Part shown: positions 1 to 27,100 of the stretch, piece after piece
Layout: every line of letters starts with the position of its first letter
How positions within the stretch are numbered: position 1 is the first letter of the stretch
Origin: Ulota crispa
Taxonomy: Eukaryota > Streptophyta > Bryopsida > Orthotrichales > Orthotrichaceae
Length of the DNA stretch: 64,000 bases
Assembly: GCA_963920765.1 (NCBI GenBank)
Contig: OY987245.1
Span: 4,604,727 to 4,668,726, forward strand
Reading direction: 5' to 3'
Translations under genes and position numbers: made by a program
The notes under the pieces: model-generated
Seen by the model: only the letters and a program-made list of their open reading frames with translations
What the model was told of the DNA's origin: nothing
The model's database searches: none

Positions 1-12123
<12,123 letters not shown>

Positions 12124-15100
12124 CTATATGAACCCAGAACTGATCATGAATCAAAAGAACATCCCACGTCAGCATCATGAGTGACAGTCACGCTCAAACC
12201 TCAAAATGCTGCTACTCCCAAAGCATTACCCTAAAATCAGAGCTCTTCTTCAAAGCAACACACCCTAGCCCTGAACTTTCTGCACGAAAGAATCCTGAGG
12301 AATACGTCCAGGATGCAAAATTCCGTGGTCTGGTTTCATAATCACCGTGTAATCTGCAAGTAAGCCACATGAACACGAAAGGCTCTCTAAAACGAGTGAA
12401 AAAGGTCTTCGAAATCAAGCCTCCATGATTTTGTGTCACACAATTACGTGTGATTTTTGCACGTACTTCGAAACGTCTACCCGTCTAGCTGGTTGCCTTT
12501 CATGCGCTTCGAATCTCTTCGAAGAAAGGAGCGTAAAACTTTCGTTTCAAACACTCATTTACGGCAGCTGCTGCAATCTCTATTCTATAGTTAACTCATT
12601 GTTAAGCATCAGAAACTCGAACTTCCCCTCCAATGCCATTGGCACTAATCGTACAAGACAACTGGAGTCGCTGTGAAAACCCTCTCGAAATTATCACGTA
12701 CTGTTGTATAGCCTTTTGTATAAATTCACGTCACGGGATTTTCAGGATTTCTACACCACCCGCGTCGTGTCAGCTCTTTTCCGAAAATAGTGATTACGAG
12801 GTAGAAAATAGAAACACCCGAGAAGGATGTTGCGGAATTGCGCGGGCTGCGAGAGAACGAGACTGCAGCACTACGAGAACCCTAAGGTAGTGCGTCGTAC
12901 ATCACGTTGCCATAAGTTCCGGGTTCAAAAGTCTGCATGATTGTGATACCGTGAATCCCTCACCCTTCCCTACCCGGCAGAAACAGAAAGCCTGAAACAA
13001 TTGAATTGCGCTCATCTCGGGGTAATTGGAAAGAGCTGTGCGACAAACGTGGACGTGGTGTTCCTGTTGCGATGTTTTTACTGTGGTTTTCCCTCACCCT
13101 GTAACCCTAATTTCGGACCCAGTAACGATATTCCTCGGAAAACCTCGACCCCAGGAGCGTCAAAAACACAAGCAGCACACGCAATTTGAGTCGAGGGGCT
13201 TGGGAGTACCATATCAAGAGACCCGGCGGAAGCGGCGCACCACAAGGGACGCAGGCTCACAGCGGGCAACAACAACACTGTTGTTGCGGTGGTCGATAAT
13301 TGCCTAATTGATCCTGCCTCGGGCGTCGCAGCAATATCATGGTGCACGCCGCTCTGCTGCTGTACGGGAGGTTGAGGGTTTCCGCAATCGGTGTGTGTGT
13401 TTGCAATTCGTTACTACTCTCCAAACTGCCTAGACGAAAGAAAACTACTAAAATCACGGGTACTAAACGGGTGCCGAGCACCAACAACCAAAGGCGCGGC
13501 AGCGGAAGGGACGAGGGGAAAGGGGACAGGGGAAAGGGAAAGTGAGTGGAAGAGGAAAGACCTTGGGGTGTGGCGTGAAAGGAAGACAATAGCTTACCGT
13601 AGTGTTTAGTGGGGCTGCCACAATGACATATGCCGTGGCATGACGCTTGCTGCACAACCGAAAAGGACCACAGCATGGGCCAGGCGCCCTTCGTCCGAGT
13701 CGTCAGTCCCCTCGTTCCCCGTCAGTAGAGAGAGAACCAGCCACAGAGAAGGTTGCAGCGCCCAAAAGCGAACCTGCTTTCCCCTTGAGAAACGGCGCAC
13801 AAACCTCTAGGAACGCACCTAGATGCACTGTCCGAAATGTGCCTGTCAGCGTATGCAACAATACCAACTACGATTGATCGTGGCTACTCGGGTCGTCGCT
13901 GCTAGAGTTCACCGGTGTCGTAGTTCGTCCCGAGATTTTGCTTGCTGGTGGTGCGGGTGTTGTTGGTGCTGGTCCCACGTGGGATCCCCGTTTTCCCTGC
14001 GCATGCCGTGCCGCTCTCACTCTCGTCGTCGTCCTGTGTCCCCCCCATTCCACGCCGGCCCCCCGCTCCGGCATGATTTCATCACAGCAGTCACCACATT
14101 CAATTATTCAACCTACCATTCTGTCACTTCAAGTCTTCAACCCTACTTCCCCCCTTCCCCCCCGCCCATTCATGTCATCATTACCGCCATCTCACTCGCC
14201 GATGTCGCCGTAGCATCCGAGTAAAGCCAACCTTAAGCATATCATTCATTTGTTTTCCATTTAGTTTGCCATCAGTACCCAATAAAATGCTTTTTAGGGG
14301 GTGACGCGATATGAATCCCGGACTGGCCTAGCAGCGACGACGTTGACTGCGTGGGAAGGGGGGCGGTGATTACATGGTACCCGGTAGGGAAATGCCACTT
14401 GTAATGCGTGGGGCGGGGATTCCGGCAGGTGAGCAGGGTACGGGGATTTGATATGTTCATCTATCTCGTCAGTCATCAGTCATCACCGGCCGTTCGTTGA
14501 GGAAAAGTCCTTGGGCCCCCCTCTCCGATGCACGAGCGCCTTCCAGACAATATTAGGCAAATTCGCACGATGTTTCGATTAGTAGGGATTGGGTGGGTAA
14601 GAAAGGCACAAAAAAACACTGGCGAACGTTGCGTCGCAGGCACATCACCGGTGTGAAGTTGCAGATTTCTAGGCGCCACTGTGACTACGACTCGACTGTC
14701 TGACTGGTACCTGAAAATCAAGAGATTCGTGACGAAGCACGATGATTTGGGGGAGAGCTGGCTTGGCTGGCTGGTGGCTGTTACTACTGTTACGTACTGC
14801 GAGTGTAGAAAAAGGTAGCCCACGCACTACGCCACTTCAATTTGACCGCCTGGCCCCTCCCCCCTCCCCAATGCCTGACCTGGCACGTCTCTTGCTCCCC
14901 CCCCCCTGTGCGCTCGCAATCACTGCCATTTCTGCGGTGCATGCCCTTTTATCTTTTTCCCGTATAACTCAACTTATTTCCATCTGGCGTTCTGGGCATC
15001 TAGTTTCTTGCGGGCAGCGCCGGATCTCCGCCCCGTACTCTCCGCACCGTAAATACGGCTCATCTCGCGGCATCAGCAGCATCATCATCATCGCCACCCT

Positions 15101-18100
15101 AGACTATTACTGCTACTACTGCTGGTGCTGGTGCGGTATCTTGTGAATCTTCCCAGCAAAGGTGGCTGACCAACCAACCAGATTGGCCGGGCGGGCACCC
15201 TTCCCTTTTCCTGCGCTTGTTTATAGCCCCGCCACCTCGTTTTCCACGCCGCCTTCTGTGGTTCGCCCCCCTACTCCTGGCTAGCGCAGTCACTCCAGGA
15301 ATTCACCCACCCCTTTTCAGTATTATTTACTCCCTGGCCGTAGTCACAGTCGCTGCTACTGCGCCTGCATTGCTGTTCAATGTTGGTCATGGCTGCACAT
15401 TCATTTCCTTTCAGTTTCTTTGTTTTGTGCCGGCCATCGCCTTGCGGTGCCTGCATTGATTATTGTGAATGAATTCTGGTTCCTGGCTGCATTCCTTTAC
15501 CACCGCTCTGAACTCTGAACCCAGCTGTCCTTACAAAAAGGTAAAACCCGCAATTAAGGCAAAGAGCTTTTCTCATCGCACTAAAAGCACCATCAATGAG
15601 CTCGAGAATCGCACCGTATCAATACCGCAGAGAAAGACAGAGAGAGAGAAAGCAGTATTTGAAAGAATTCGAACTGGACCTACGATGTCGGAAGCCCACG
15701 ATTTGCCAACCCGAGCTCTAACTTGCAATTGAAAGACAATGCCACATCAATGGTATCAGTATCAGGATGGTCCGGCTGCCGATACGAGGATTATTGCTGA
15801 CATGCAGATGAAAGTTTGGCAGTTGAAGTCGTTTTGCAATGTATAAGTAAAGTCTGCCGGCAAGGAAGAGCTCGCTGCTGCAGCAGGTCGACGACGACGG
15901 AGAATCCGATGTCAAGACATACCTTGTGGGTTCGTGACAATTGCGCAGGTTCGAAGAGAATGTGAGCAGACGGGTCAGTGGGAGAGATATTTCGGAAGAT
16001 CGGATTCCGCAGAAAGATTCGTTTGGGGTTTTTTTAGTTGCGATACGTTTCTAGGGTAAGTTAACCCCTGGACGGCCCGAAAGCCCTTTGCGGCTGTATA
16101 TACGTATATACAGACGTACTTAGGCTGTTCTGAGGGGTTTCCAAAAAAAATTATGCAGTCATCATCATACAATCTTTCAATATGTATGGTTGTAACTCTT
16201 AATTTTTAATTAATTCAAATTTCTGAATATTGGTTGCGACTGTATTTGGTACCATATCTCTATAGCCCAAGGGTCCTTTAGGGGTAAAGTTAAGTTGTGT
16301 GAAGTTGTCGCTACATCTGCAATGGTGATTGGGAAATATTTGGGAAGAGTCAAGGACAATTTTGTATTGGATCTCTTCACTGAATATTGCATTTAGGTTG
16401 CCTTGACAATTAGGTTGCCGTACCTTGGAAAGTTACCTCATGAATCATCACTTGGTCACTTGAAGACACATGCAACTCTCTAAATACTTAGATTTCACAT
16501 GGTTTATGACTTGGAAGCCACTAGATTGTTTCTTTGCAACTTCATTGTTGTTGACAAGCTCCTTAAAAACTATTTGTTGCAAAAAAAATTGATGAGAATT
16601 ACTGTAGCAGCTAAATATTTATATAGTGTGAAATGTCAAGAAATCAGTGTGGGCCAACCTAAACGCAAAATTCAATGTAGAATCCTTAGTCCAATCCACT
16701 ACGTGTCTAGTGTCCTTGTCATAAGAGCATCTCCACCCCTTTCTCTTGAAAGAGCGCGCAACAAATGTTTTGGAGAACCACGAAGCGGGTCAATTGCAAT
16801 AGAAGCTCCACAATTTCCGGAACATTCCTATTGCACTCATGCCAACCTCTCGGCCCTTGTTGTCCTCAACACCTTTCAACTTCTTCTCTCTAGCACGTTA
16901 TTTCAACTATAATTAGATAATTTGAGTCCTTCCGTGAGCTTTAGCATGAACGGGAAAGACCTCTACAATGTCATAAACTAATGCTTATACCGACTCTTTG
17001 TATTCTCTAGAAATTTGTAGCGGGCATGTGCTAGAGGCCCAAACTCTAGGTCCTCCTACAAAGGTACATGTTGAGTGTGCCTTTCCATTTGAGGTGGCAA
17101 TGCACTAATAGAGGTTTGTCTCATTTTCCTTTCCAAGGATCCAATCATCATCAATATGGTTGTGACCAATCAATACTCATCTTATTTTGAATGTAAAATG
17201 AGACTCCCTCAAAATGTGTAATTAAGTACATAAATTTATGTAAACTTAGTGCTACTTTACACTAGAAGTCAAAATCATGAAAACTTGAGGCCATCTTAAA
17301 CCCTGAGAGCTTAGGCCAATTTCACCAAATCAAGGTTTTTAGAGACCTACAACTTTGATGCATGGTATCTTAGTCAATTGGATGATTCACAAAAAGTGAC
17401 TGCTGAAAATAATGGAACACCTACTTAGAAAATGGCTTGCAAATTTTTGGAACAAATGACCGTGGCAGATGGGAGATTATAACATTTGATCAAACAACAC
17501 TTGATGGCAAAAACTCATTTTTTGGCACACGGTTGCTATTTAATGATTTTTACAAAATTCCAGAAGCCATCAATTCATCTCAATTTTTGTGAGTAACAAG
17601 ATGAAATGTAAATGCACACAACTGTAACTTTTTGAAGATTTTACTTTTTTCTGTGTTAAGTTTTAGGGCTTCAAATTGCTATTGCACGGGAAACAATGAC
17701 CAACACAATCGGTAACGATTACCATGACAAAGGTTTAGAACATGCTTGAACTCTTACAAGCAAATTTCCCACCACATCAAAGCACTGCAAGGAAGCTTGC
17801 AAGGGGTATTGACTGGTTGCAACTAGAAGACGATGCTTACTACCTTGCATTGTAAGGTGTTTCATTCAATCAAGGCACTTTAGGCACTTGTACAACATTT
17901 GGCTTGCCTTGCCATTATTCCATTTGCATGGACTACTTGAATGCCTTCCATGATTGTGGTTTACAATCAGATCAAAAATTTAGATCCAATGCCTCAAACA
18001 AGCTCTTGAAATCATGTGAGGATACTTTTGGTACTTTGAAGCATCAAGAGGTTAATCCTTTAGAGCATTTCCACCGGTTGGCCAGTGGAATGACAAGCCA

Positions 18101-21100
18101 TACGGCTCAACCTAGCCCCTTCATGGAGACTCGGCTTGTTACATATTTCCCGTGTCCATCGGATTGAGTTTAAGAGGACACATTACAAGGTTTGGAATTA
18201 AAAGGTATGCCAAAAATAGCTGCAATTTTTGGATGCCCCAAGCATCTTTGCCATGGCAGCATGGGATGCTCTAGGCATCTTCACCACAATACCATGGGCA
18301 GGTTAGCAATTTAGACTTTAGAGAATTAATGGCAAATAAATTGGGGCCTCACCAACCATCAAGGCAATAAATAAAAGTGTCAAAGCCACGATTCAAGCGT
18401 GCTACTAATGAAAACTACCATGGCAGTTAAGAGTGCCCATAGACTTCTTTGGCGTGGCTGGGCAAAAATTTGCCATCACTGTGTCAATGCTGGACACTCT
18501 AAAATCAAAAATGACCCTAAGGCCACGGTAAATCATTGGCCAGAGCCAACCGGTGGAGATGCTCTTAATCCCTAAAGGTCCAAGCCATTTTTCTGTTAAA
18601 GTGATTGAAAACTATCACTTTGAGGGGAATGAGTATAAAAGTAGGACATAAAGTTTGTTTTGCAAATCCAACTGTAGAATCTTGCCTTAGACTAGAAGAG
18701 GTACTTGTGGGAAAAAAACACGTAATTCTAGATGGAGAGGAGGGAAATATTTACATCAAAAGTGGAAAAAAAAGGTTTTTTTCCGTACTGTCCAAAAAAT
18801 TTAGAAGCCTTTAACCACTCTTACATGAAAGAAATTGCTCTACACAAAGTTGAGGTTTATTTTTTCCATGCAGAAGACCAAGTTAGGTAGGTGTGGGAGA
18901 ATTTTCAAATCGATTGAAACTATACAACACACAGGGGAAAATAGTAAGTAAAAGAAGTAGAGAATGACTCAAATCACTAAATTGTTAGGAACTTAATTAT
19001 TGAAATGGAAAATGCAAATCCCAATGATCATAATTTTGCAATAAACAATCTACTTCCTTAGGTTTAGTTTTTTTTCCAAAATATTGAAAATTGTGGAAAA
19101 TAAAGGACTTCAAAGTTTATTTTAGAGTAGAGGATCCGTAACTACCCACAAACTAAAACATCTCATAACCTTCATCTCATTAATTGAAATTGAATGTTTC
19201 AAAGCTTCCCACATATGAATAAATCTAAAGAACCAATTTCAGATATTCTTTTTTGAAAAATACAAATTTTAAAAAAGTTTTTGGGCTGCCCAGATTTCCC
19301 TCCCCCCCCCAAGTTGCAAAAATTCTTGCATAACTTTTTCATCAAATGTCAAAATGACAAAAACATTAGATGCATGCATGTATAGGTCTTGGAACTCCCC
19401 ACCTTCAATAAAAGTTTCAAAAAATCACACAAACTAGTTTAGCTATAGGTACATGCCCAAAATCCATTTGTCCCTCGAGGGAACAGTTGGGCCTTTGGAG
19501 GTTAAAGATTACACATATTTTCTCAAAATTCACTAGAAGCAAGCTAAGGGTGGTAAATTTAGATGTGCAACTGAATCAAATGTAAATCCAATTTAAAATA
19601 ACCCAATTGCATGAATGGGAAGAACACCTTGTTTATTATAAAGTACCAAGATTTCAACCAAATCTAGTGTTGAAGGTGAAATATCATGATGATTGAGTGA
19701 GTCATAGGTGGAAAATCTCTATTTTTTCATGCTTGTATGATTTTGGATGTCAACACTTCATGTGAGTTGCAATTGAGAAGTGCCTTTTATTTTTAAAAGG
19801 CAAAGTTTTTCACCTTTCCAATTAATAAGACTAGTTTCACACAAAATGGATAAAATTGGCAATCAAAAGGTGTAGGGACAAAAGGGTCAAAACTCCCAAT
19901 TTATTTGCCACCCTAAAACAAATTTCCAAGACATTTGATAAATGCCATGAAATATCCCAATTAATGAAAGAAATTAAAAATTGGCTTCAAATGTAAGAGG
20001 ACAAATTTTAGAGATGAAATGATAGCACCACTTTAGTAGATATTCAAATATTGCAGTTATACTACTACCATAAAGAGAAACAATATGAGGGTATTCCTTA
20101 AGCAATTTGAAGATATTTAGGACCATGCAATTGAAATATGACATTCTTTTTGGATATTTGATGTGTTGTATTGTTGCTTTGATCCATTTTTAACCAAAAA
20201 TATGTACATATTGTGAGCCATACTGTATAAACACCATTATATATCAACTCACATACTTGATTCTATTGGTGTTTTTTAGTTGGATGTAAAATTCTTGTGA
20301 TTATGTACATTCTTCAAGTCCAAATTCCAAATCGTTGAGTGATTTTATTTTGTAGCCCAAAGAGCACTTTTTGCAACCAAATTATGGTTGCATGGTCTCT
20401 AAAGGGTTAACCAAAATTCTCAAGTGTGGATGAAGTTTCCAAATTGCTTGGTGATGATTGTTTAACCCTTTAGTGCCCGGTTGACCACTTTTGGGTTGAT
20501 TTTGGTACTTGTGGTTCTTGTCATCTTTGTTCTATTTAATTTGTAAAAACATCAAACATAATGAAGTTGGGGGTTTAGTTTGTGCTCCTACTGAAACAAA
20601 TTTCAAAGCAAGGCATAAAGAAACATGGTAGCTATGCTTGTTTTACATATGAAGCTAGGAATCTCATACGGGTGTAATAAATGAAATACTAATTCAGTGC
20701 AACCGTGGCATGGCCCCAAAGCTCACATATTGCACCCAAAGTATCCGGTGCTAACTCTCTAGTAGTTGTGCAAAAGATGCATGGTTTATTTAGAAGTTCT
20801 ACTTGTGGCGTATTTCAGCTACAACGTTGCATATTTCATGAAATCTTAGGCTTCAAAGGTTTGCAATGCTAAATGTGGGACCTTGTACCTCAAATGACAC
20901 CCAATGTAGATGATATTGACCAATTGAATTTTGTGGAAACATGTTGCATGCATGTTGTATTCAACCGTACATGTGTGGCCACGTTTGTATGCTTCCAATG
21001 CTCAATTTCACAAATCATGCCGTGAAATGCATAGATTGACTTGAATTTTGTATTTTTTTTTAGAAGTGCAATAACCTAGAATGGGGCAATAGCCTCTACA

Positions 21101-24100
21101 AATTTCACCACTATCAAACATTTCAATTGCACGATTGACCCTAATTAGTTACAGTGTCTCATGTTTTTGCACAACAATTTTTTTGGGACCATCAAGCTTC
21201 TCACAATCCTCACGAGGAATTGTTGTAATAGATCAAACTTTTTTTTGTATTCATGTTGTTAAATTTTATAGTTTTGATATGTCTGGTCTGATTTGATTTT
21301 AGAAACACAGATTTTGTCCTTGAATGCGTTTTCCAAACCTTATAGTGAAAATTTGAGATGCCCCCCCAAATGGTTGACAGTCACTAAAGGGTTAAGATGT
21401 TCCAATGATAACCCAATTAACTTCAACTACTATATGTACTATTTTTTTCAAGTCCTTGTTGCAATCCACCACCATTTCATTACAATTGAACACATTGTAT
21501 ATAATACTTTAGTTTTTATGGAGCAACTACAATTTCAATCAAAAATATATATTGTTAGCAAGACAAAGAATAATGCTAGAGATTTGGCCACATGCAAAAA
21601 TAAAATAATTTGTCAAAACATGTCCTAAACAATTGGTTCACAATGACTATAAATGTTCTAAATGATTATATAATAACTAAATTATAATTGTTTAAGACAT
21701 TTGTAGTCATTATAAACCAATTTTTTAGCATTTTTCTTCTACTGAGTGTATTGTTAAGACTTTTGAAAAGTTCTAAAAAAGCATGTTCAAAAAAATTCCT
21801 TGATCAAGAATGAACAAAGAAACAACTAAAGCAATCCAAAAATCATCTAAAAGGAGCATCTATGCACTTTCTTGAAGTTTACTCATTTTTACCTTTTGGG
21901 AAATGAGTGCTGTTACTAGTTTTGATAATGGCAATACTAGGTCTCATACAATAAAGAGCCAAAATCTTGTATTGTTTCAATCCTTATAGGGTGCTATAAC
22001 TTTGTACCTAAAAAACAAACTACATGTCTCACCAATACACTTTCTAGTTTATGGTTCTTAAATTTTCAAATATTTAGAATCTAAAGTACCAATTTAAAAT
22101 GTTTGAATTGTGTACATTTTGAGTATTAAATTATATAATATGTAAATTTATTGAATGTGGCTAATTTGTAAGACTTACTATTTTCTTAGTTTTCGAAACC
22201 CCTTTACACGCAAACAAAGAGAGGCTACCCCGAATACATCAAGGCCAATTAATTACAAAAATAGGGGAAATGTATAGGGATTGGGTAAATGCAAATGAGA
22301 TGGGAGCTCCTTCTTCTAAGGTTGATGGTTTTAAAAGCAACCATTCAAGCCTACCTAACTCATCAATGTTAGTAATGGATATTTGAAAGAATATTTCACT
22401 CATTCCTAAATAGGGTATGCCTGTAGAACATGGTTGCTTTTAGAATAAGCTACCTTGGTAAGCCTTGTTGTTATTTCTACCTTACCATACAAGTTGAATG
22501 AATAGAATGTTTGGTTGGCTGACTCACTCTTTCTACTCCCTTTTAAGCATGTTGAGAGGCTTTTTTTCTTTGATGTTGACACAATTGAGATGCAAGCAAA
22601 AGCAATACATGTAGTTTACTCTATTATCACTCCTCCCCTATTATCACTTCTCTATCTTCAAAAATTTAGATTATTTAGGGTTTAGTTTCAAATCCAAATT
22701 TACAAGTATCACAAGAAAGGTCTTAGAGTCCTTTACTAGTAATGCATTTTTTTGTTCCATTTGACCAAAATTTGCAAAAGATGTAGCATATTAGCTACAA
22801 AGACCTTAGTTAGCCATATAATGTATTGGCCCAGTGCCTTAGCTATAGCAATGTTGATTGTAAAATACCAAAAACAAATGAAATTTGTTAACTAAGTTAG
22901 TACTTATGAATGACCATAGAGGCTAAGGAATGGAAGAAGAAGTCCAAAAATAAAAATGAACAAATATGATCATGTATGCAGTGAAAACCTTTAAGGAAGT
23001 GATAATAGGGCAATTTCAAAATTGAACAAAGTCTTGACCTTATCTCATTGAAATTTTGATAACTAACTCATATTGCACTCATTTATGAATTTTGAACTTG
23101 ATACAAAACTTGGACTTGATTATCTTTTAGGTGATACCATAATTAGAACTTTTGGTGTATTGTAGAATTTTTTAAATTAATTTTTGAATTAAGGCCCAAT
23201 GATAGGGTAAACTGCCTGTACCCCTTATTGAACAAAACCCTAGTTTTAGAGCTCAAGGATAGGGAAATTTTACTTCGTAAATCTTTGCCACAATCTCATC
23301 TCACTTTGACATTGGCTTCCTTAACACTAACAGATCTAGGTAAACTAAAGCAGGAAACGTCCAAACGTCACTCAAAGAAACATCAAATGTGCCAAAGATT
23401 AGATGAAAGTTACTGATATTAACTGATTTTATGGATGGGGATGCACACATGGATGATACTATACAAAATTTTCTTATCTGTGCGCATTGCTTGACCAATC
23501 AGAAGCCCAAAAAAAATCCCTGCTCAAGGATACGAGATCTTTGCAAGCCAGAGCACCACTGCACGGTAGAACTGGGGGATACGATTATCAGATAATTTGT
23601 GTAAAAACTGTGATACAAACACAACCTTAGCCTGGCTAACGGAAGGAAGGCTTCTATCACAAAAATTTGCCTAAGCTTAAATTATTGCTGAATTCAAAAT
23701 TTAGTGCATTTACTAGAGTGTCAAGCAACTTGAGCTAATTACGAAAATCATATTCAAGAGCGAAAGTCTCACTCATACTTTTAGTACTATAGAGCATGCG
23801 AAGAGCCATCATGTTTTGTCACACAAGCGGTTGCTTGTCAAGGTTAGCAGGGTTAGACTTGTAGCCGAGTGCAAAGCAAAATAGATGGCTCTTGCATGCC
23901 TTGAAGCATTAAAAGTAAAAGGGGCTCATTTTGCTATGTAATAATTGGTCCTTTTTGCAAATTTGATTTCTGTTTGCAATATTGATCCGTATTGCAAATT
24001 TTTGTGATTAAAAAACAACACAAAACATCAAAATGAGCCCCTTTTGTTTAGTGGATCTCCATTTGGAAAAAGTTTGGGTCTTGGAATGGCTAGAATTTTT

Positions 24101-27100
24101 ATGTAATTTAGATAGCTTGTAGAGCTGGTTGGAACTTTGACCAAGTTTGCTAGTTATAATAAATCACAAGGTTTGAACTACAATAGGAAGAACAATTCTT
24201 TATCAATTCTTGTATGAGATTTTTTAGTTAAGTAGTTTTTTAAATGCGTTTTTAATGGTACAAATATGCCGGCTAGTTTAAGAATTTTAAATTGAATACA
24301 TAACTATTAAGCTAAATAGTATTATTCAAAGGACTTGAAAAAATGCCACAATGAACATTGAAATCATGGAAAACAAAAAAATATATAGAGGATACAAGAC
24401 AAAAGAATATAGAGAATGTAGCACAAAAGAGAAGTAGGCTCTTTATGGTCCCAATTTCTTTATAATGTGGATGGAAAAAAATTGGCCCAAATAATAAAGT
24501 GATTGAAAGGCAAGCACGTTTTAAATGGGGTGACCCAATAAATCTAGATTGCAATCAAATGTTGATTGAAGAATGTTTAGGCCTCATTTCAAAATGGTCA
24601 AGACAAGGTCATTGGATAAAAAAGAATCCTAAAAATAATAATTCATTATTAGATTTTTTTTGAGTTTTTTAATGCTATTTAATAAATGTTGGTGAGTACA
24701 ATGATGGATGTAATCACACAAACACAACATGATGTTTGATTATTTATTTTGTAATTATAGCTACCAATTGATTATTCTTCTAAAATTTTACAACACATCT
24801 TTATATGTTCGAAATTTTTGATTATCCATTGATCCTTAAAGGTCTGTATGGCTACTCTTGAATATATGTATGCTTCAAAACCTTTATTTATTTTGGTTTT
24901 GATTAGATATTGCACTCAATTACACATCCTGTTTCTCCATTTGCCATTTACAAATGAATCAAGGGAAAATTTCATGGATACCCCTGAAGTATGCAATATT
25001 TACATAGATGCTCCTCCTTTTTCAGAAATTACACAAATATCCTTGACCAAAATTTTTAAGCATTTGTTTTGTTGTGCATGCCACTTTCCTTCTTCTTTTG
25101 TGAGCACGTTGCTTCTTTTTTGTTTCATTACATTCCCTTCTTCAACATTGGTCATGAAGGAAGTACAAACCCAACAAATAAATGCTGAAATTTTATGGTC
25201 CAAGGCTATTTGTGTAATTTCTGAAAAAACAGGATTGTTTATGTAAACATTTGCAAATTTGAGGGGTATTCATTAAATCTTCCCATAAATCAAATTTGTA
25301 AATAAATTATGGGAATTGATATGTGCACATTGGGGGTTTGATATATGCACACAAGGGGGATAAATTTTAGATATTTACCATCTATAAATTGAATCTGGAA
25401 GATTTGAGTTTAGATTTGGATTTAGAGACCTTGATTCTAGAATAGCAAAGGAGGTTATAATTAAACAATGCCTCGTGAAAAAGCTTAGGGTTTAGGGTTT
25501 AGGAGGTTATAATTAAACAATGCCTTGTGAAAAAGCTTAGCTTTTATTGTAAACAAGGGTAAAAGTAATAATATGCTCCCTAGCTAAGCTTTTCCACTAG
25601 GCAATGTTCAATTGTAACCTCCTTTGAGGTTCTAGACTAGATCAAGGTCTCTAAATCCAAATCTATATTCAAATTTTTCAAATTCAATTTATTGATGGTA
25701 AATATCTAATTTACCACCGGGTGTGCATAATTGCATATATCAAACCTTGGGTGTGCACATATCAATTCAAGTAGAAGCACCCATAACCATCAAATTAAGG
25801 GTTTTGAACATGATGATTATTAATAAACATCTAGCAAATTATACGATCCTAGTAGCAAGAGAAAAATGATGAGTTTGCACTTTCAAATGTATTATTTGGA
25901 TAATGAGAGAATAAGTTGTGAATTTTTGAAAAGCGGATTGCAATTGCACCTAATACCAACGTTAAGATTTCATGTTCACATATTGTACATCCTTGTAATT
26001 ACATCTATTCACCTCCACAAATTTTTCTAGATTTTAGAGGTGATGGTATGGGTATAGTGATGGTTATGGGTATTGCTACCTTCCCTCCATTATTTTTTTG
26101 TTGTTTTCTCATACATAAAGTAGGAGCACCCATAAGCAACGCTGTCCCCATAACCATCATCTCTGAAATCTTGGAAAATCTTTGGAATTAAATAGATGTA
26201 ATGACAAGGATGTACAATATGTGAACATGAAATCTTGGTAGTGGTTATGGGTACAATGGACGTTTGCTCTTTACAAATTCACGACTTATATTCACAATAT
26301 CCAAATAATACATTCAAAATTGCAAACTCATTATTTTTTTGTTCCTAATAGGATCCTATAATTTGCTAGTTGTTTATTAACCCCTAAACGTCGAGGAGGA
26401 CAAAAAACGTCCTCCAGCTCTGAAAAAATATTCTATGATTTAGAAAAAAGTTGTTTTTCATCTAATTTTTTTTCAGAAGTGACCATAAACACATGATCCA
26501 TCACGGAAGACAAAAAATTACCTCTTGAGATGCAGTTATTTTTTTTTGTAACCCAAATTGTGATAAGATTTAGAAACAAGGTGTTAGCTCCCAATATGCC
26601 CTTCTTGCAATTTTCATGAGGGCACCATGCATTATTGATTTTTCCAACTTTTTGAAGCAATACTACTGGTGCTCATGTGCAAAATACTGTAGACTACTAC
26701 AGGCAGGGCAAGCCACGGTGATCCATCTCTCCTTTAACCCTTGAGCGCCCGGTCGACATTATATTCCCGATGGGCTCACAAACTTTATCTCACTTTTTCT
26801 CTTAGTTTGTACAGTGAAAACAATCATGGTTGGTCCCTATCAGCAAAGAAGGTAGTCCTTTTTCAAATCTTGCAATCACTTTTTTTGGATGTAATTTTCC
26901 AAGCTGTGGTGGCCATTAAACCCCCCATTTTCTCCTAAATCTTAAAATAATTTTGGGTGCTCAGGGGTTAACCCCAGAAGGACATTGAGGACATAATGTG
27001 TCCTGAACCAAATTTTGAAGTTTAATAAAATCTTACCAAATTATTATTTTTAGTTGTTTATTTTTTTGAAAGATTGTTTTTGAAGTTTAGTTTTAGCTTC